This document shows positions 22,477-33,721 of a DNA stretch of 64,000 nucleotides, piece by piece. Both the position numbers and the translations under genes were made by a program. Origin of the DNA: Amblyomma americanum (lineage: Eukaryota > Arthropoda > Arachnida > Ixodida > Ixodidae); contig NC_135497.1 of the NCBI RefSeq assembly GCF_052857255.1, positions 118,374,744-118,438,743 on the forward strand, in the 5' to 3' direction. Each line of letters begins with the position of its first letter. Positions within the stretch are counted from its first letter, which is position 1. Below the pieces are notes generated by a model. The model was given only the letters and a program-made list of their open reading frames with translations. It was not told the origin of the DNA and made no database searches.

Positions 22477-22496
22477 TATAGTGTAGATTCTTGGTC
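22477..22496 (+). repeat. Flanking direct repeat of the Penelope-like element (right)
   Basis: TATAGTGTAGATTCTTGGTC, one mismatch from 20074-20093. Confidence 0.65.
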
Positions 22497-23369
22497 CAGT
22501 TTTTGAAGCGATATAACAAGAAAAATTTGCGAAAACCGAGAGGGAGGCAGAAACACGGACACATACTTGGGCGCGCGTGTGTGTGTGTGCGTGCTTCTGC
22601 CTCCCGTCTTGGCTTGCGCAAAGTTTTCTCGATTATGGTCAATGCGGTTTTCTGCCGCAGATGGTTCGTTGATGAAAGAATCAGGACGTCTCATCGCCTG
22701 TGCACGCCTAAGCCAGTCCATTGACGCGAGGCGACCGCACCTTGCAGGCAGAAAAGAACTAACAAGGTTGCGTACCTTTTTAAAACTAACAGAACTCGAA
22801 TTACGTGTTCGATTTGTGAGCGCTGTTACATCGGTGTAATGTAGGGGATGTCCAAACATTACCAGTGCTCTGTCGGCTGTGTGTGCTTACTCTCCACGCA
22901 CACAGGGCAGGTTATGTTCCTTTTAATTGATTACGTTAAGTTGATTTTCGGCTATCTAGATTCAAAGTAACTGCGGGGGCTAGACAGCCTGCTACAGCGC
23001 CACATCAATTTCGTCATCGGACATCAGACCAGTATTCTCGCCCGTGTTGTTTTTTTTTTGCAGTTAAATTGAGCTTAGTTGGTATGCCCCGCAAGTGTGT
23101 ACGTCATGAGTTTTGTTGACTTGAAATCTACCGTTATGAGCCGCGTCTACCTCTAAGCGGTTTCTCCGATTATCCGCTGATGGGAACTGCACGAAGCACT
23201 GTCTTCTGGGACATGCCGCCTGGAACAAAAACGTCCCACTTGGCTAGTAAGAAGATGAAAGCACGAGTGAGTACTGATCATCAAGGATGCTTGTTTCGAT
23301 GGGCTGTTGCTGTAGAGGCCGCGGGGAACAAGTGGTGCCGCCGCCGAAACGCGCAGTAGCCAGACTCAC
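22497..23369. other. No gene recognised
   Basis: Contains a (GT)n tract near 22577-22592 and two facing 'gaggcagaa' / 'cttctgcctc' segments. The last exon(s) and 3' end of the kelch gene would lie here or be missing; I could not find them. Confidence 0.4.
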
Positions 23370-23554
23370 CCAAATCAAACGAAACAGTGGCCAATCGAAA
23401 CAATTGCCGGGCATCACGGCGGTGGCGGCGCCTACCAAGCCACTCGGCAGCGGTTCACACGGCATGACACTGCGACGGAGGGGGTTGAACAGGACCACGT
23501 CGTCGCACGGGCTGCTGTTGTCGTCCTGGCCCCCAACCAGGTACACCTCGTAGC
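23370..23554 (-). CDS. Kelch-repeat protein, exon E
   Basis: The acceptor is ...CGCGCAG and the donor is GTGAGT (23364-23369). The 185-bp exon enters in phase 1 and leaves in phase 0. It codes GYEVYLVGGQDD then VVLFNPLRRSVMPCEPLPSG, a kelch blade with the Gly-Gly pair after a hydrophobic strand. It continues exon D exactly (KIG joined to YEVYLVGG). The reading frame after 23370 must continue in a further exon that I could not identify, so the C-terminal end is open. Confidence 0.7.
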
Positions 23555-23928
23555 CTGCGCGTTGTGGCCAACGTTTCTGTTCACGTTTGCAGCCCTTGAT
23601 ATAAAGAGGTCGCGACGAAGAATAAGAACAAAAATAAGAACACACCGGCTGCGCTGACGCCGAGTATCTGTGTCAGGGATGCCTTGGTGTCGCTCTCGAT
23701 GACCGCAACGATGTTGCGCTTAGTTTGCTGTACGACGCGAAAACTCGCCATAACAGGTAGCGACATATCAGCACTGGGCAATCGAGGAGGGAGTGTAACA
23801 AATCGATTTACACCTTTCGCGCGATCAACCACTGCGACTAGGCATTGTGAACCCGCCTTAAGACAGGGTTATCCGCAGAACTCTGGTGGCGGATTGAGCT
23901 TGTCGGCGGCTGCCACTGGCTCACTCGC

Positions 23929-24140
23929 CTATCTTTGCCAAGCAAACAGAGTGCCTGGGCGATGGCATGTCACATCGTCGCTCCAATGTGGACGAGGCCA
24001 GGCGGAGCACGTCGATCGGCGTGGTGCACTGTACCTCGGGCTTCAGCTCCACGACGCCCCCTACTAGCCAGAGGTCAGGCTGCACGGGCACGGCCGAGCT
24101 AAAGGCCCTCTTATCCGTCATCGCTGGTAGCTCGGTCCAG
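23929..24140 (-). CDS. Kelch-repeat protein, exon D
   Basis: The 212-bp exon has acceptor TTGTTTTGCAG and codes WTELPAMTDKRAFSSAV, LWLVGG and MPSPRHSVCLAKIG. Both the WxxLPxM and the double-Gly signatures of kelch blades are present. It enters in phase 2 and leaves in phase 1. The only donor that keeps the frame into exon E is GCGAGT (23923-23928). This is a GC-AG intron, one base from GTGAGT. A nearby GTGAGC would break the frame. Confidence 0.7.
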
Positions 24141-24373
24141 CTGCAAAACAAGGCGTATCTGCCTTTACTGAGAGCAGAGGAAGCCCGTCTGCCACCGATT
24201 CTCTACTGCGGTTAACAAAGCGCAAAAAAATGTTAACGAGAGAGCTTTGTGCGCTGAGTTTTGCGCATTTCAGTTTTGTGTGACAATTTATCCATCCCCT
24301 TCCCCTGTAAAAATAACTTTAAAAGGGGAACATTCGCCCTCAGAACAGTCCAAGGCGTATAGCGGGCACTCAT

Positions 24374-24568
24374 GTGTCTTTGCTCAGGTCGAATGCATAC
24401 ACTGAGTCCTGGAGGGTGTCCCCGTCGAGGCCATGTGTGATGCCTCCTACGATGTAGACTCGCCTGTCGATGGTGGCTGCAGCCATTCCCATGAGAGCCA
24501 TCGGCATTGGGTGGATGAAGGACCATTGCTTCGCGTTGAGGTCATACATTTCCGCGCTGTTGAGCGTC
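24374..24568 (-). CDS. Kelch-repeat protein, exon C
   Basis: The 195-bp exon has acceptor TTTTTCTGCAG and codes LNSAEMYDLNAKQWSF, MPMALMGMAAATIDRRVYIVGG and VYAFDLSKDT, one and a half kelch blades. It enters in phase 2 and leaves in phase 2, joining exon D as KDT-W-TELP. The donor position that fits reads ATGAGT (24368-24373) instead of GTGAGT. Read-through meets a TGA at once. Either the splice site is mutated in this allele, or there is a base error. Confidence 0.7.
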
Positions 24569-24744
24569 CTGCAGAAAAACCGTCGCGCCGATCTGATCAC
24601 GCCCTAAAGTAAGCACCCGACTGCTCCTCCTCCACAAGAGCTCTATTTCTCACAAGCAGTACCACTGCAAAGCAGGACTATTCATTCAAAACAACATTCT
24701 TTCCACTCATAATATGTACACATACATGTATAATATGTCATACA

Positions 24745-25235
24745 TGCAATATATGACCATTCCATTCGTATGTACTCATTCTACATGGCAGAACTTTATA
24801 AACATGACTCGCAAGATTTTCTCCGTGCACGCGCAGACTTAACGGCTGTAACAAAACATTACCATATACGCAATATTAAAGTGTGGAAAATTGTTTTCAC
24901 GCTTAAAATTAGTGAACAAATGCTCCATCATGCCCTCCCTGCCCTCCTCAAACACCTTCATGATCAAGGAGTTAACATGAGCACTACTAACAACAATATG
25001 CTAAAAGCTTTCCTTGTGGCAGAAGCCTGAATACATATTTTATTGTAATGGTGATTTCTATAATCGCTTTCAACTCTGTAAAGATGTGTGATTTTCGCTG
25101 TCATTGTAAATAGGGAGCTCGAAGCTCGGTAAGTGGAAACTTCCAGTTTTTCTTCGAGCCATCATCTTCCTCTTCTCTCTGTTGTGGAAAAATAAAGGCA
25201 TTTATTGATTGATTGATTACTTGATTGATTTGTTG
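24745..25235 (+). mobile_element. LINE 3' end (CR1-like), in a kelch intron
   Basis: The frame 24770-25030 reads MAELYKHDS, HYHIRNIKVWKI, LHHALPALLKHL and LKAFLVAEA. It resembles the last part of a CR1-like ORF2. It is followed by a 3' UTR, AATAAA near 25190, and a (TGATT/GATT)n tail. It is 5'-truncated, opposite in strand to the kelch gene and inside the intron between exons C and B. Confidence 0.55.
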
Positions 25236-26426
25236 ACTGTTTGATTCATTGACTCTTCAGTTCAGGTCAAAACATTAGTGTTCTTACAGAGCATCCCCTC
25301 AACACTTTACTATTCTGGCTTCGATTATGCGTTGCCAACACTGCAATGCTCGTAACGTCCTGCAATGACCACATGACCTTAATGATTAGTTTATCTTGTC
25401 TAGTTTTATATCTCATAGTACTGAGACATGAGTCATATTCGCCAACCCCGTTATGATTTATGACTTTCGCCCAAGGCCGTTTATATACTGATGCTTACCG
25501 AGCATTAAAATTAGGACTTGAAAGTCAGTGTTTCTTTTGGGCGACGTTTTTTTTAATTTCGAAGGAAAATTATCCAGTAAGCTTTACAAACAATTCTTTC
25601 GTCATTGCAGGCAGTAAGTGACATAGGAATGTGGAAAAGCTTTCCGGAAGCATCGCTACATCTCCGGTGTTGCTTCTGATGCAATTTAAGAAACATGCTG
25701 TCGGCTGATGCTTCCAGCATTTACCTCGATGTAGAGTGTCGTAAGTTTTCACAACATGAAAAAAAAACTAAAATATGCCCGGTTCTCAAAACAAATGGGG
25801 AAAACAAAATTATGATACTTTTTTCTATCTCGTCACTGCTGAATGCTATAGTGACGTATTTAGAAACACTTTATCTTGAAATCAGTGAAATTTCTAGCGC
25901 CGTGAAAAAAACACTTCCAAGACGCAAGCGAATCACTTCAGCTCTAAATTCCTCAAAACTGGCAGGAAGGGCTGCAGTTTGTTGGAGGGTGCCATTTAGT
26001 CTGCTCTGTTCGTGGTGTGTTCGAAGAAGCGACGGCGAATGATGCGCCTAAATCCTCGCTGACCCGCATGGAGCAATTTTTTGCGCGCGAAAACGCGCCG
26101 CCGGTGAACCCCACGCGGCCGAGCCGCCACACCTGCACCCCCACGTGTGTACGAAGCGGGCGCTACATAAACACCCGTGACATGCAAGCTCGGCGGCTCG
26201 ACCGCGTTTGTTTCGCACGCGGCGCGTACCTCCGTGTAAAAAACGCTTCATGCTGGCCATGCTTAAGACGAGCCCATGCTGGTTCAAAAGGTGCATGCCA
26301 GCTGGGAAAACTGCTTCATGGCTTTTCTTCTTTGCTGTTGTCACAGGCTACTCTAGCGGGCGAATAGAGGCTGTCGCATTCTCTGAATTCGAGCAAAGCT
26401 CTGGAGTGCAGGCTAGGTGATCTCAC
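25236..26426. other. Kelch intron sequence, no further feature recognised
   Basis: The remainder of the intron between exons B and C. Only short frames were seen. Confidence 0.5.
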
Positions 26427-26613
26427 CGGCCGGTGCGATCTATTCCGCCGAAAACGATCATGCGGTCGTAGCAGCCAACGGCGGCGTGGAAGGCCCGTCC
26501 ACGGTGCATTGTTGGCAGCTCGATCCATCTCTTCCTTGTGTTGCAGGATAAAAATGCCTTCCCCGATGGCTGCATGCTGCCACTGCTTGTCAGCCACTGG
26601 GAGTCCAGGCCGC
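26427..26613 (-). CDS. Kelch-repeat protein, exon B
   Basis: The 187-bp exon has acceptor TGCCCTCTGCGCAG and donor GTGAGA (26421-26426). It codes GLDSQW, SCNTRKRWIELPTM, RGRAFHAAVGCYDRMIVFGGIDRTG. It joins exon A as VVVAG-GLDSQW (phase 1) and exon C as DRTG-R-TLNSAEMYD (phase 2). The motif order (Gly-Gly, then a Tyr/Cys-type residue before Trp six residues later) is that of kelch blades. Confidence 0.75.
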
Positions 26614-27549
26614 CTGCGCAGAGGGCACGGTTGCACTCAAGCATGCGCATTGCCTATGACGAGTCACAGCATCGGAAGTGTAGGCCACGCAATTGCAAGC
26701 AGCCGCCGCACTGCCTGCGATTCGCGCCAAGCTGTTGCGTGTATGGTGACCGAGGAAACGGAACGAAAAGCAGAAAGACACTGGAAGCTTGTTTCGCCTC
26801 TAGCCCCACGGTGCGTCATGTGCGTTCGTTCAGATCCACCGACAGTGTGCGATAAGGTGTGTGTGCGGCAAAAAATGTTGATCTAAAAGAAATCAAATCA
26901 ACTGAGTTTAGAGTTTAAGCCCGGCTGTGCATAAGATTATCCATTTGACGACAGCCGCAGATGCTTGGTTTTATGCCGCATAAAGGTTCTATGGCGTTCA
27001 ATTTAATAGCGCATAAGTAGCTAAGACTACCAAGCGTCAAGCAGGGGCTCAGAAATGCGTCTTTATTACGGTTTCGGATTTGCAATTTACTTCATACATT
27101 TCCTTCTTGTATGAAATACAAGTGCATGAAGACCTGCAGCTATTTTTTCTTCTAAAGGAATGCTAGGCTTAAACGGCACGTGTTGGACGTGAAACTATTT
27201 CTAAATGTATTTTCCTTAGTTTCTCATATTTTGCTTATCTTTTTTCGTGAGTATGAAACATTTCTGTAAGTGCTGGCTAGAAGCTCTTCGAACAAGACAC
27301 GGAGGCTCGAAAGGCTCAGGTAAAGCTATAAGCTACAAGAAAATTAAGTGTTCGCATTTAATCATCGGATAAAGTTTGACTTGAAAAGAGCTATATCAGA
27401 GGGGAGCACTTGTGCGCATCACTCATGCTTGGGGACCGAAAGCTGATCGAAAGCATTTCCTTTTAGTCCGTTTTTTATGTTTGTGTGACACTGCGCGTAG
27501 TGCCGATGTTAACGTTGCTTTTGTAGCAGGCGTTTTGCACTGTACTCAC
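26614..27549. other. Intron between kelch exons A and B
   Basis: No repeat or coding signal was recognised in this 936-bp intron. Confidence 0.5.
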
Positions 27550-27669
27550 CTGCCACAACGACGTCGTTTTTGCCCACAACGACTGCAGTGTGATAGCACA
27601 TGGGCTGAGGCATGAAGCCGTAGTTGCTCCAGCTATTGCTGCCCGGGTCATAGGACAGCACGGCGTCTC
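27550..27669 (-). CDS. Kelch-repeat protein, exon A (first seen)
   Basis: This is the most 5' exon of the gene I can support. It is 120 bp, with acceptor ...GCGTGCAG and donor GTGAGT. It codes DAVLSYDPGSNSWSNYGFM, QPMCYHTAVVVGKNDVVVAG, a full kelch strand pattern. Together the five exons give about 300 residues and about five to six blades of a beta-propeller. Many such proteins also have BTB and BACK domains and act as Cullin-3 adaptors. No BTB/BACK exon is visible up to the window end, so whether this is a KLHL-type adaptor is unknown. Confidence 0.7.
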
Positions 27670-29110
27670 CTGCACGCAACGTGTGAGCGCTGGAATGAGT
27701 TTCCTTTTTTCCTCCCACATTTCTAACAGCACTTAACACTGAAATCGTCTACCTGAAGGCCTCCTTGCCGATGCGAACCAAGGGAAAACACGTTCTGCGA
27801 GTGTCGGAGGCATGTGCGAGGATCCCGCTAACAGTCATTTAAGTAGCGTGTTTCTCTACGGCCTAGAGTCATACGTCACATGGAACTGATTTCGAGGGTG
27901 CAAAAAGTAGACGATCTTCGATGCGAATGACTGACCCACTCAAAAAATGTAAGCAGGAAACGGAGATAGAAACGGAAACGATGAAACCTGGAGTGATCTC
28001 TCCAAGGGCGCTTCCTTCGGAGAGAATAAGTCGATGTTATGTATAATTAATGCCCATAACTGTCTGAGTGCCGGTAATGAAACTCTCTTCGCTCGGTTAA
28101 TCCCGTATAGTCGCTCGCTAATTAAGGTTTCTAATGAAAGATTTATCTCAAGTGCGTGTAAAGCGTTTTCTATGTTGCTTGCAACACTGGTTTTTCACTG
28201 CGTCAGCATAAAACTGCGAACCAACGTAACTGTCACAAAATCATGAATCCGAAGCAAATGGAGTTTCTTTTTATAGCTCACGTGCGGATAATGACGCAAG
28301 CTGTGGACCACTATATGCCTTCAAGTTGCAAATGAGGGGCAGCTTACCTTTAGGGCAATCATTAGGCCGGGGTGGTGTGATGCCTCCGAAAGACAATTTT
28401 CCGGTTCAAAACTTTGCGGGTAAGTACATCAGTGGTTATGAAGTCCCTGTAAAACGCGTTGCCAAATAAGGATATCGGGATTTCGTTCCCAGGCACATAA
28501 AAAGAGAAAAAAAGGAGACAAATGTACATTCCTCACCACCACCTCCTCTTTCGCTCATCGTTTTCTGTTTCGACACCCACACAAAGGCATTTTGTTCTCG
28601 AAGTTAGTCAGTGAAAACGCTGCTGCCCTAAGTCGCTACGATATATGCTGGGAGAGCTTGATGTTTGACAAGCACATCACCTTTGCTTTGCGTCGCATTT
28701 GGATGTCGCGTGTTACACCACATGCATGAACGGGTAGCGATTACAACAGTCAATTGCAGTCATCAAAAACTGAAGGGCTATAGCAACTGAAATAATGCTG
28801 CCTTTTCCATTCGGTGAGTTTGCGACACCTCTCGCTGCTACGGTACCACAAAGGGACACATCGTACATCGCAGCTGGATGATTGAAAAGTTCTGGAAATG
28901 TGAAAAGTTCTGGAGTGTGAACGCTGGTGATAGGATTGAGCGGACGCAGCTTGCCTGCGCTCCGTGGATTTCTCGTCCTGTGCGCGCAAGATCCATTCGC
29001 AGTTCCACATTTTTGTCCGGATCAGACGTGTAACGTCGAGGATTACTCGTGGATGCGCTTTGATCCCAAGAAGTGACTTTCTTGGCATTATGCGGGACTT
29101 TAAAGCCCAA
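27670..29110. other. No gene recognised
   Basis: Upstream of the kelch exons. Only short frames were seen; 5' exons of the gene may be hidden here or lie elsewhere. Confidence 0.4.
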
Positions 29111-29218
29111 GCCAAAATGTGGGATCGCTAAGCCTCGCAAGCACTTCGGCACCGGGCCCGGCGTCCGTTGCCGCGTTCGGCCTGACCAGCGAGCAGCTAC
29201 TCCGCTACTGCTTCGACG

Positions 29219-29770
29219 ATGGATGTGGACCACACCCATGGCTACGACCCCGAGTCTGGAGGATTCGGAAGTGTTCCGAGCAGCAGCAGACAAGGCGAGG
29301 GGACCTTTGATAATTCACAGTCAGAACCTGGATGGAAGACGATATACCTCAGGGCAGGACAGCGTGCACAAGGGCACTGGGCACCGAAGACATACGATGA
29401 CGACCCGAAGTCACCAGCAGCGGATCCCATGAGCCGCAAAAGGCCCCCGAGACTGCCTGACCTCGACATGTATGAATTTAAAGTGATTATCAAGCCGAAA
29501 GACCGTTTGGATCTAAAAATGTGGGGTGGGAGTGTACACCCACTTTACGTCGCGTTCGAAAACGCGTTACGTGGCAAGACGCTACGCGCCAAACCTTACA
29601 TCAGAGTTATTGAAGAGCAAAACATCATCATCGCGGCAACTTCCCATGTCGAAGACGCGACAGTACTTGCGAAGATCGATCACATCAACCTAGACGGGAA
29701 AAAAGTACCACCTCAATGCCTACGTGAGAACACCGCAAGACTCATGCAAAGGGGTGGTGCACGGGATTGA
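29219..29770 (+). pseudogene. I-group LINE ORF1, N-terminal part
   Basis: A 183-codon frame. Its second half (YEFKVIIKPK, QNIIIAATSHVEDAT) matches the same region of copy 2 (FTIVIKPR, QNIIIAITQDVNAAN). Near 29712 the coding frame shifts: LNAYVRTPQDSCKGVV continues in the next frame. This is the gag-like RNA-binding protein of the LINE. Confidence 0.7.
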
Positions 29771-31256
29771 CCTTAACGCATCAGACAGAGACCTAGAGAA
29801 AGACTTTTCCTCAGAAACCCACGAAATATTAGGCGTCCGAAAGCTCGGCAGATCCAACTCGGCGGTGATACTGTTCAGTGGATACAAAGTCCCTTTCTTT
29901 GTTACGTACGGGTGGATCGAGCGCAAATGTTTTCTTTATAGGAAAACTAGACCGTTTTGCGTACTGTGCGGCAGGGAAGGACATAGACCGGACGTCTGCC
30001 CCAGCCCAGCTGAATCAAAATGTGACTCGTGCGGCAAGCTGAAACCCGGGGAAGCTCACGATTGCACCCCAACTTGTGCGGCATGCCAGGGGAATCACCA
30101 CACCTACTCAAGGGAATGCAAAGCAAAGTTTCTGGATCCCATCAATAAGCCTAGGAAACATCAACATTTCGATGATCAGGAAGAGAAACCGACAACCAGT
30201 GGCACCAGCAAGAGCTACGCGTCAGCTGTACGCACCAGCCGAAAAGAGCAGTTTGACACGAAGGAATCCAGAAGAGCGGCCTCCAATTCTACGTCCAGGT
30301 CCAGGTCAAGATCTAAGTCTAGTCAACGTCGCAACTCTTCAGGCCGATCCGGAACGGAAGCGTCAAGACATCATAAAGAGCAGGGGACCACCAGGTCGGT
30401 CTCCTTTGCACCTAAGGCGGATCCACCGGCACAGGAGACGCCACGCACCGGAGAACGCGGACCGTCTTCGGAGAAGCAAGAAGACTCAAGACACATCGTA
30501 AAGGTGGGCTATGCTGGGTTGCCTCCATCCCTCCCCGGAAACGCGATATCTAAGAAGTTTAACTACCTGAAAGCAGAAATTATTCAGCTAAAAATCCAGA
30601 ACGAGGCGTTGCGAGCTGAACTTAAATTGGTCAGGCTGCAGTCACAAACAACTCACGACAAAACACCCGAAGCCCGGCCAAACTCACAGTCAGTTTATGA
30701 GCGCGTCATTGCAGAGCTGAGGGCTGCCAGCGTCAGCAGAGACACCTGTCCAGATCTCACGCTTGTGAAAAACTGCCTGCAGTCCACCTGGTCTAACACT
30801 GGCGAGTCCCTGGGCAGTGATCACTTCAACATCTCCTGCACTGTTCAGGGAGTTAAATGTCGGAAACCATTTGGCAAGGTTAAGATTGTGAACTGGGACA
30901 AGTGGAGAGAGGAACTCGCACGTCTCCCGGACGAAGATATCACAGATATTGAGGCATGGACAGCGCTGCAGATGAAAACTGTCGCCAGGCATTCTGCGAC
31001 AGTGAACACCACGGAGGAAACTCCGGCAGTTGACCCGCACCTGTTACATCTGTGGGAAGCCAGGAGATCTCTGACAAGGAGGTGGAAAAGGCAAAAGTTA
31101 AATCGCAAGCTGAAGACCAAGATTGCAGAACTCACCAAAGAAGCGGATGACTACGCACATAACCTCGCTAACCAAAACTGGCTCAAGCTGTGTGATGAGC
31201 TCAACGGTAGAATGGGCACGGCTAAAGCATGGGGACTCCTCAGATCCCTTATCTAG
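29724..31256 (+). pseudogene. I-group LINE ORF1-ORF2 fusion frame
   Basis: A 510-codon open frame joins three things. First is ORF1 with cysteine knuckles (CVLCGREGHRPDVC, then CxxCGK and CAACQGNHHTYSREC). Next is an Arg-Ser-rich stretch and a coiled coil (about 30560-30650). After about 30735 come the end of the endonuclease (SRDTCPDL, GSDHFNI) and the start of the RT linker. Normal elements keep ORF1 and ORF2 separate, so a deletion of several hundred base pairs has fused them in frame. It stops at TAG 31254-31256, after which the same frame continues as RT. Confidence 0.8.
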
Positions 31257-31301
31257 CCGAACTCAAACCGGAAAGAGCAAACAGACACGCTCTGTAACGC
31301 C

Positions 31302-32414
31302 TTGCACAGCTATAAAGGGGACAACGAAGCCCTCATTGCAGAACTTACACAGAAATTTCTCGATATGGGATCCTCGTACCCTCTCCCTGCGTACACCGGT
31401 GCACCCAATGAAGAGATGGACCAAGACGTAACGGTTGAGGAACTGAGGGCGGAGCTAGACGTCATGCGTAAGAACACCGCCCCTGGACCGGGTCAGATAA
31501 ACACCAAGATGCTCTTTAATATGGATGACATCTCTTTAAGAAAATTAGTGAAATACTTCAACACGCAGTGCTGGCACAAGGGCCAGATCCCCGACTCCTG
31601 GAAATTGGCTTTAGTGCGATTTATTCCCAAGCCCAATAAGCCATGCGATATTGATAATTTACGACCGATCTCCCTGACGTCGTGTCTGGGTAAACTGTTC
31701 GAGAGGGTCGTGAACGCCCGACTGAAACGACTCCTGAGGAAGACTGATATTCTCCCTGACACGCTGTACGGGTTTAGAGAAAAGCTGTCTACACAGGATA
31801 TTCTCCTCCGTATCAGAGAGGATATTCTGGACAACCCCAGCAGATGTCAGGTCAAGGCCATCCTTGCGCTCGATTTAAAAGGGGCATTTGACAATGTCAG
31901 CCACCAGGGAATACTGGATGAGCTTTACAGCATCAGCTGTGGTGACCGCACATATAATTACGTGAGGGACTTTCTCTCCAATAGAAAAGCGTCAATAAGT
32001 ATTGGTGATCGGACCTCCTCTCCGTTCAATCTAGGTTCCAAGGGCACCCCGCAGGGAGCGGTCTTGTCTCCGCTTCTCTTAAACCTGGCCATGCGTGGGC
32101 TACCAGAGAAGCTAGACCGCATCCAAGGCATTGAGCACGCTATATACGCTGACGACATTACGATCTGGTGTTGCAGCGGTAATGAAGGGGAAATTCAAGG
32201 CCGGATTCAGGAAGCAGCGAATGTCGTGTGCCAGCATGCGGCGAGGCATGGGTTAACGTGCTCTCCCGAGAAATCAGAGTTACTCCTGATCGACCGTGGC
32301 AACAGGCAGAATACGGGGCTTTTGCCGTCCACTCCCTCTGTCGCCATTACGGTCCAGGGTATGAGCATTCCGGTCAAGAAAGAGATCAAGATCCTGGGAG
32401 CCGTCATACCCTGA
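31302..32414 (+). pseudogene. I-group LINE reverse transcriptase
   Basis: A 370-codon frame with NTAPGPGQI, RPISLTSCLGKLFE, ALDLKGAFDNVSH (motif A), GTPQGAVLSPLL (motif B) and AIYADDITIW (motif C, about residue 282). All catalytic Asp residues are present. It ends at an isolated TGA (32412-32414), with the frame continuing beyond it, so it is one nonsense change from joining the next segment. Confidence 0.85.
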
Positions 32415-32474
32415 GGCAACACTAACACCACTACAATCAGACAGCTCCAAGCCTATTCCGAACAAGTCTCTAGA

Positions 32475-32945
32475 ATGCTACGCCGGGTAATCAAGAAAAG
32501 AAATGGGCTAAGAGAGAAGGAGGCCCTAAGATTAGTTCAGGCTTTCATTCTCTCTAAACTAACATACGCCACCCCGTACTTACGGCTTAGCAAAAAGGAG
32601 AAAGACCAACTAGATGTTATTATTCGAAAGGCAGTTAAGACGGCGCTGGGACTCCCTTTATGCACATCCACTAAGCGCTTACTACAGCTGGGGATCCATA
32701 ACACCATCGACGAACTAATAGAGGCCCACCGTGTAAATCAAATTGTCAGGCTCTCAACATCTAAGCCTGGCAGGAAAATATTACAGAAGCTGAGAATCAG
32801 TCCACCCCGGGAAGTCGCTGACAAGATCGACATGCCCATGCAGATGAGATCACACATCACGACTCACCCCATACCAAAACGCATGGATGAGGAATACAAC
32901 AGAGGACGGAGACTAGCCAGAGCTAGACACCTCTCTAAGCGCTGA
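32475..32945 (+). pseudogene. I-group LINE RT thumb and linker
   Basis: Same frame as the RT. It reads LRLVQAFILSKLTYATPYL, the usual region after the RT, and ends at TGA 32943-32945, again with coding continuing in frame into RNase H. Confidence 0.7.
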
Positions 32946-33335
32946 GATGGAAACAAGGACACGATCTACGTCGATGCGGCTGGACCCCTTAACGGAGTCG
33001 CGGCATTTGCAGCAGTTTCACCCCGGGGGGATATCATTGCAAGCAGCCTTATCCAAGCGGTGGATACCACATCGGCTGAAGAAGCAGCTATCGCACTAGC
33101 GATATCAAAGAACAGCGAGGCAACGGTTATGTCCGACTCACAAGCAGCGGTACGCAATTACCTCAGAGGCCGCGTTGGCGCTCCGTGTTGGCAAATTTTG
33201 GAAAGGTCTAATCCTTCCAACATCCAGATCTTCTGGACGCCAGGGCACCTCTCAACGACGGGCAATGAGGCGGCCAATACAGCTGCTCGAGCTCTCTCCT
33301 CCGAGCATCTGGCACGCAGCCTCTCTCTGACATAG
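32946..33335 (+). pseudogene. I-group LINE RNase H domain
   Basis: In frame after the 32943 stop. It has TIYVDAAG (first Asp), TSAEEAAIALA (Glu), VMSDSQAAVRNY (second Asp) and WTPGHLSTTGNEAAN (last catalytic region). RNase H would degrade the RNA strand during copying. A frameshift near 33325 cuts it off from the C-terminal segment. Confidence 0.8.
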
Positions 33336-33721
33336 TTGACAACCCCTCACCCTTACTAAGCTACGCAGAAATTACGGAGTACTATAAGATCACAAGAAGG
33401 GAATATCCTCTTCCTCACAAAACCCTAAGTAAATATGAAGAGCACATTATCAGGCGACTACAAACTAATACTCTGCCCAATCCTTACCTAATGAGTAAAT
33501 GGTACCCAGAAACCTACAATTCGTCCTGCCCCTCCTGTGGATCAGTTGGCACACTCTTTCACGTGGTTTGGGAATGTCAAGAAAACCCAGACTTGGACAG
33601 CAATCACGATCCGACTCATGAGCGCTGGGAGGCAACCCTTCATAGCCACAGCCTACTCGACCAGAAATTGCTGGTTGAGAGGGGCCGGATTATGATGACG
33701 ACCAATGGGTTCTCGTACTGA
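33336..33721 (+). pseudogene. I-group LINE C-terminal Cys-rich region
   Basis: In the shifted frame this reads NPSPLLSYAEITEYY, later CPSCGSVGTLFHVVWEC, the CxxC...H...C pattern at the end of I-group ORF2. It stops at 33719-33721, 22 bp before the AATAAA. Confidence 0.7.

Noticed and set aside
28750..29293. Minus-strand frames as BTB/BACK exons of the kelch gene
   Set aside because: No BTB or BACK signature; partly antisense to the LINE 5' end.
30290..30360. Arg-Ser-rich stretch suggesting an SR splicing factor
   Set aside because: It lies between CCHC knuckles and a coiled coil inside LINE ORF1; it is part of the element.
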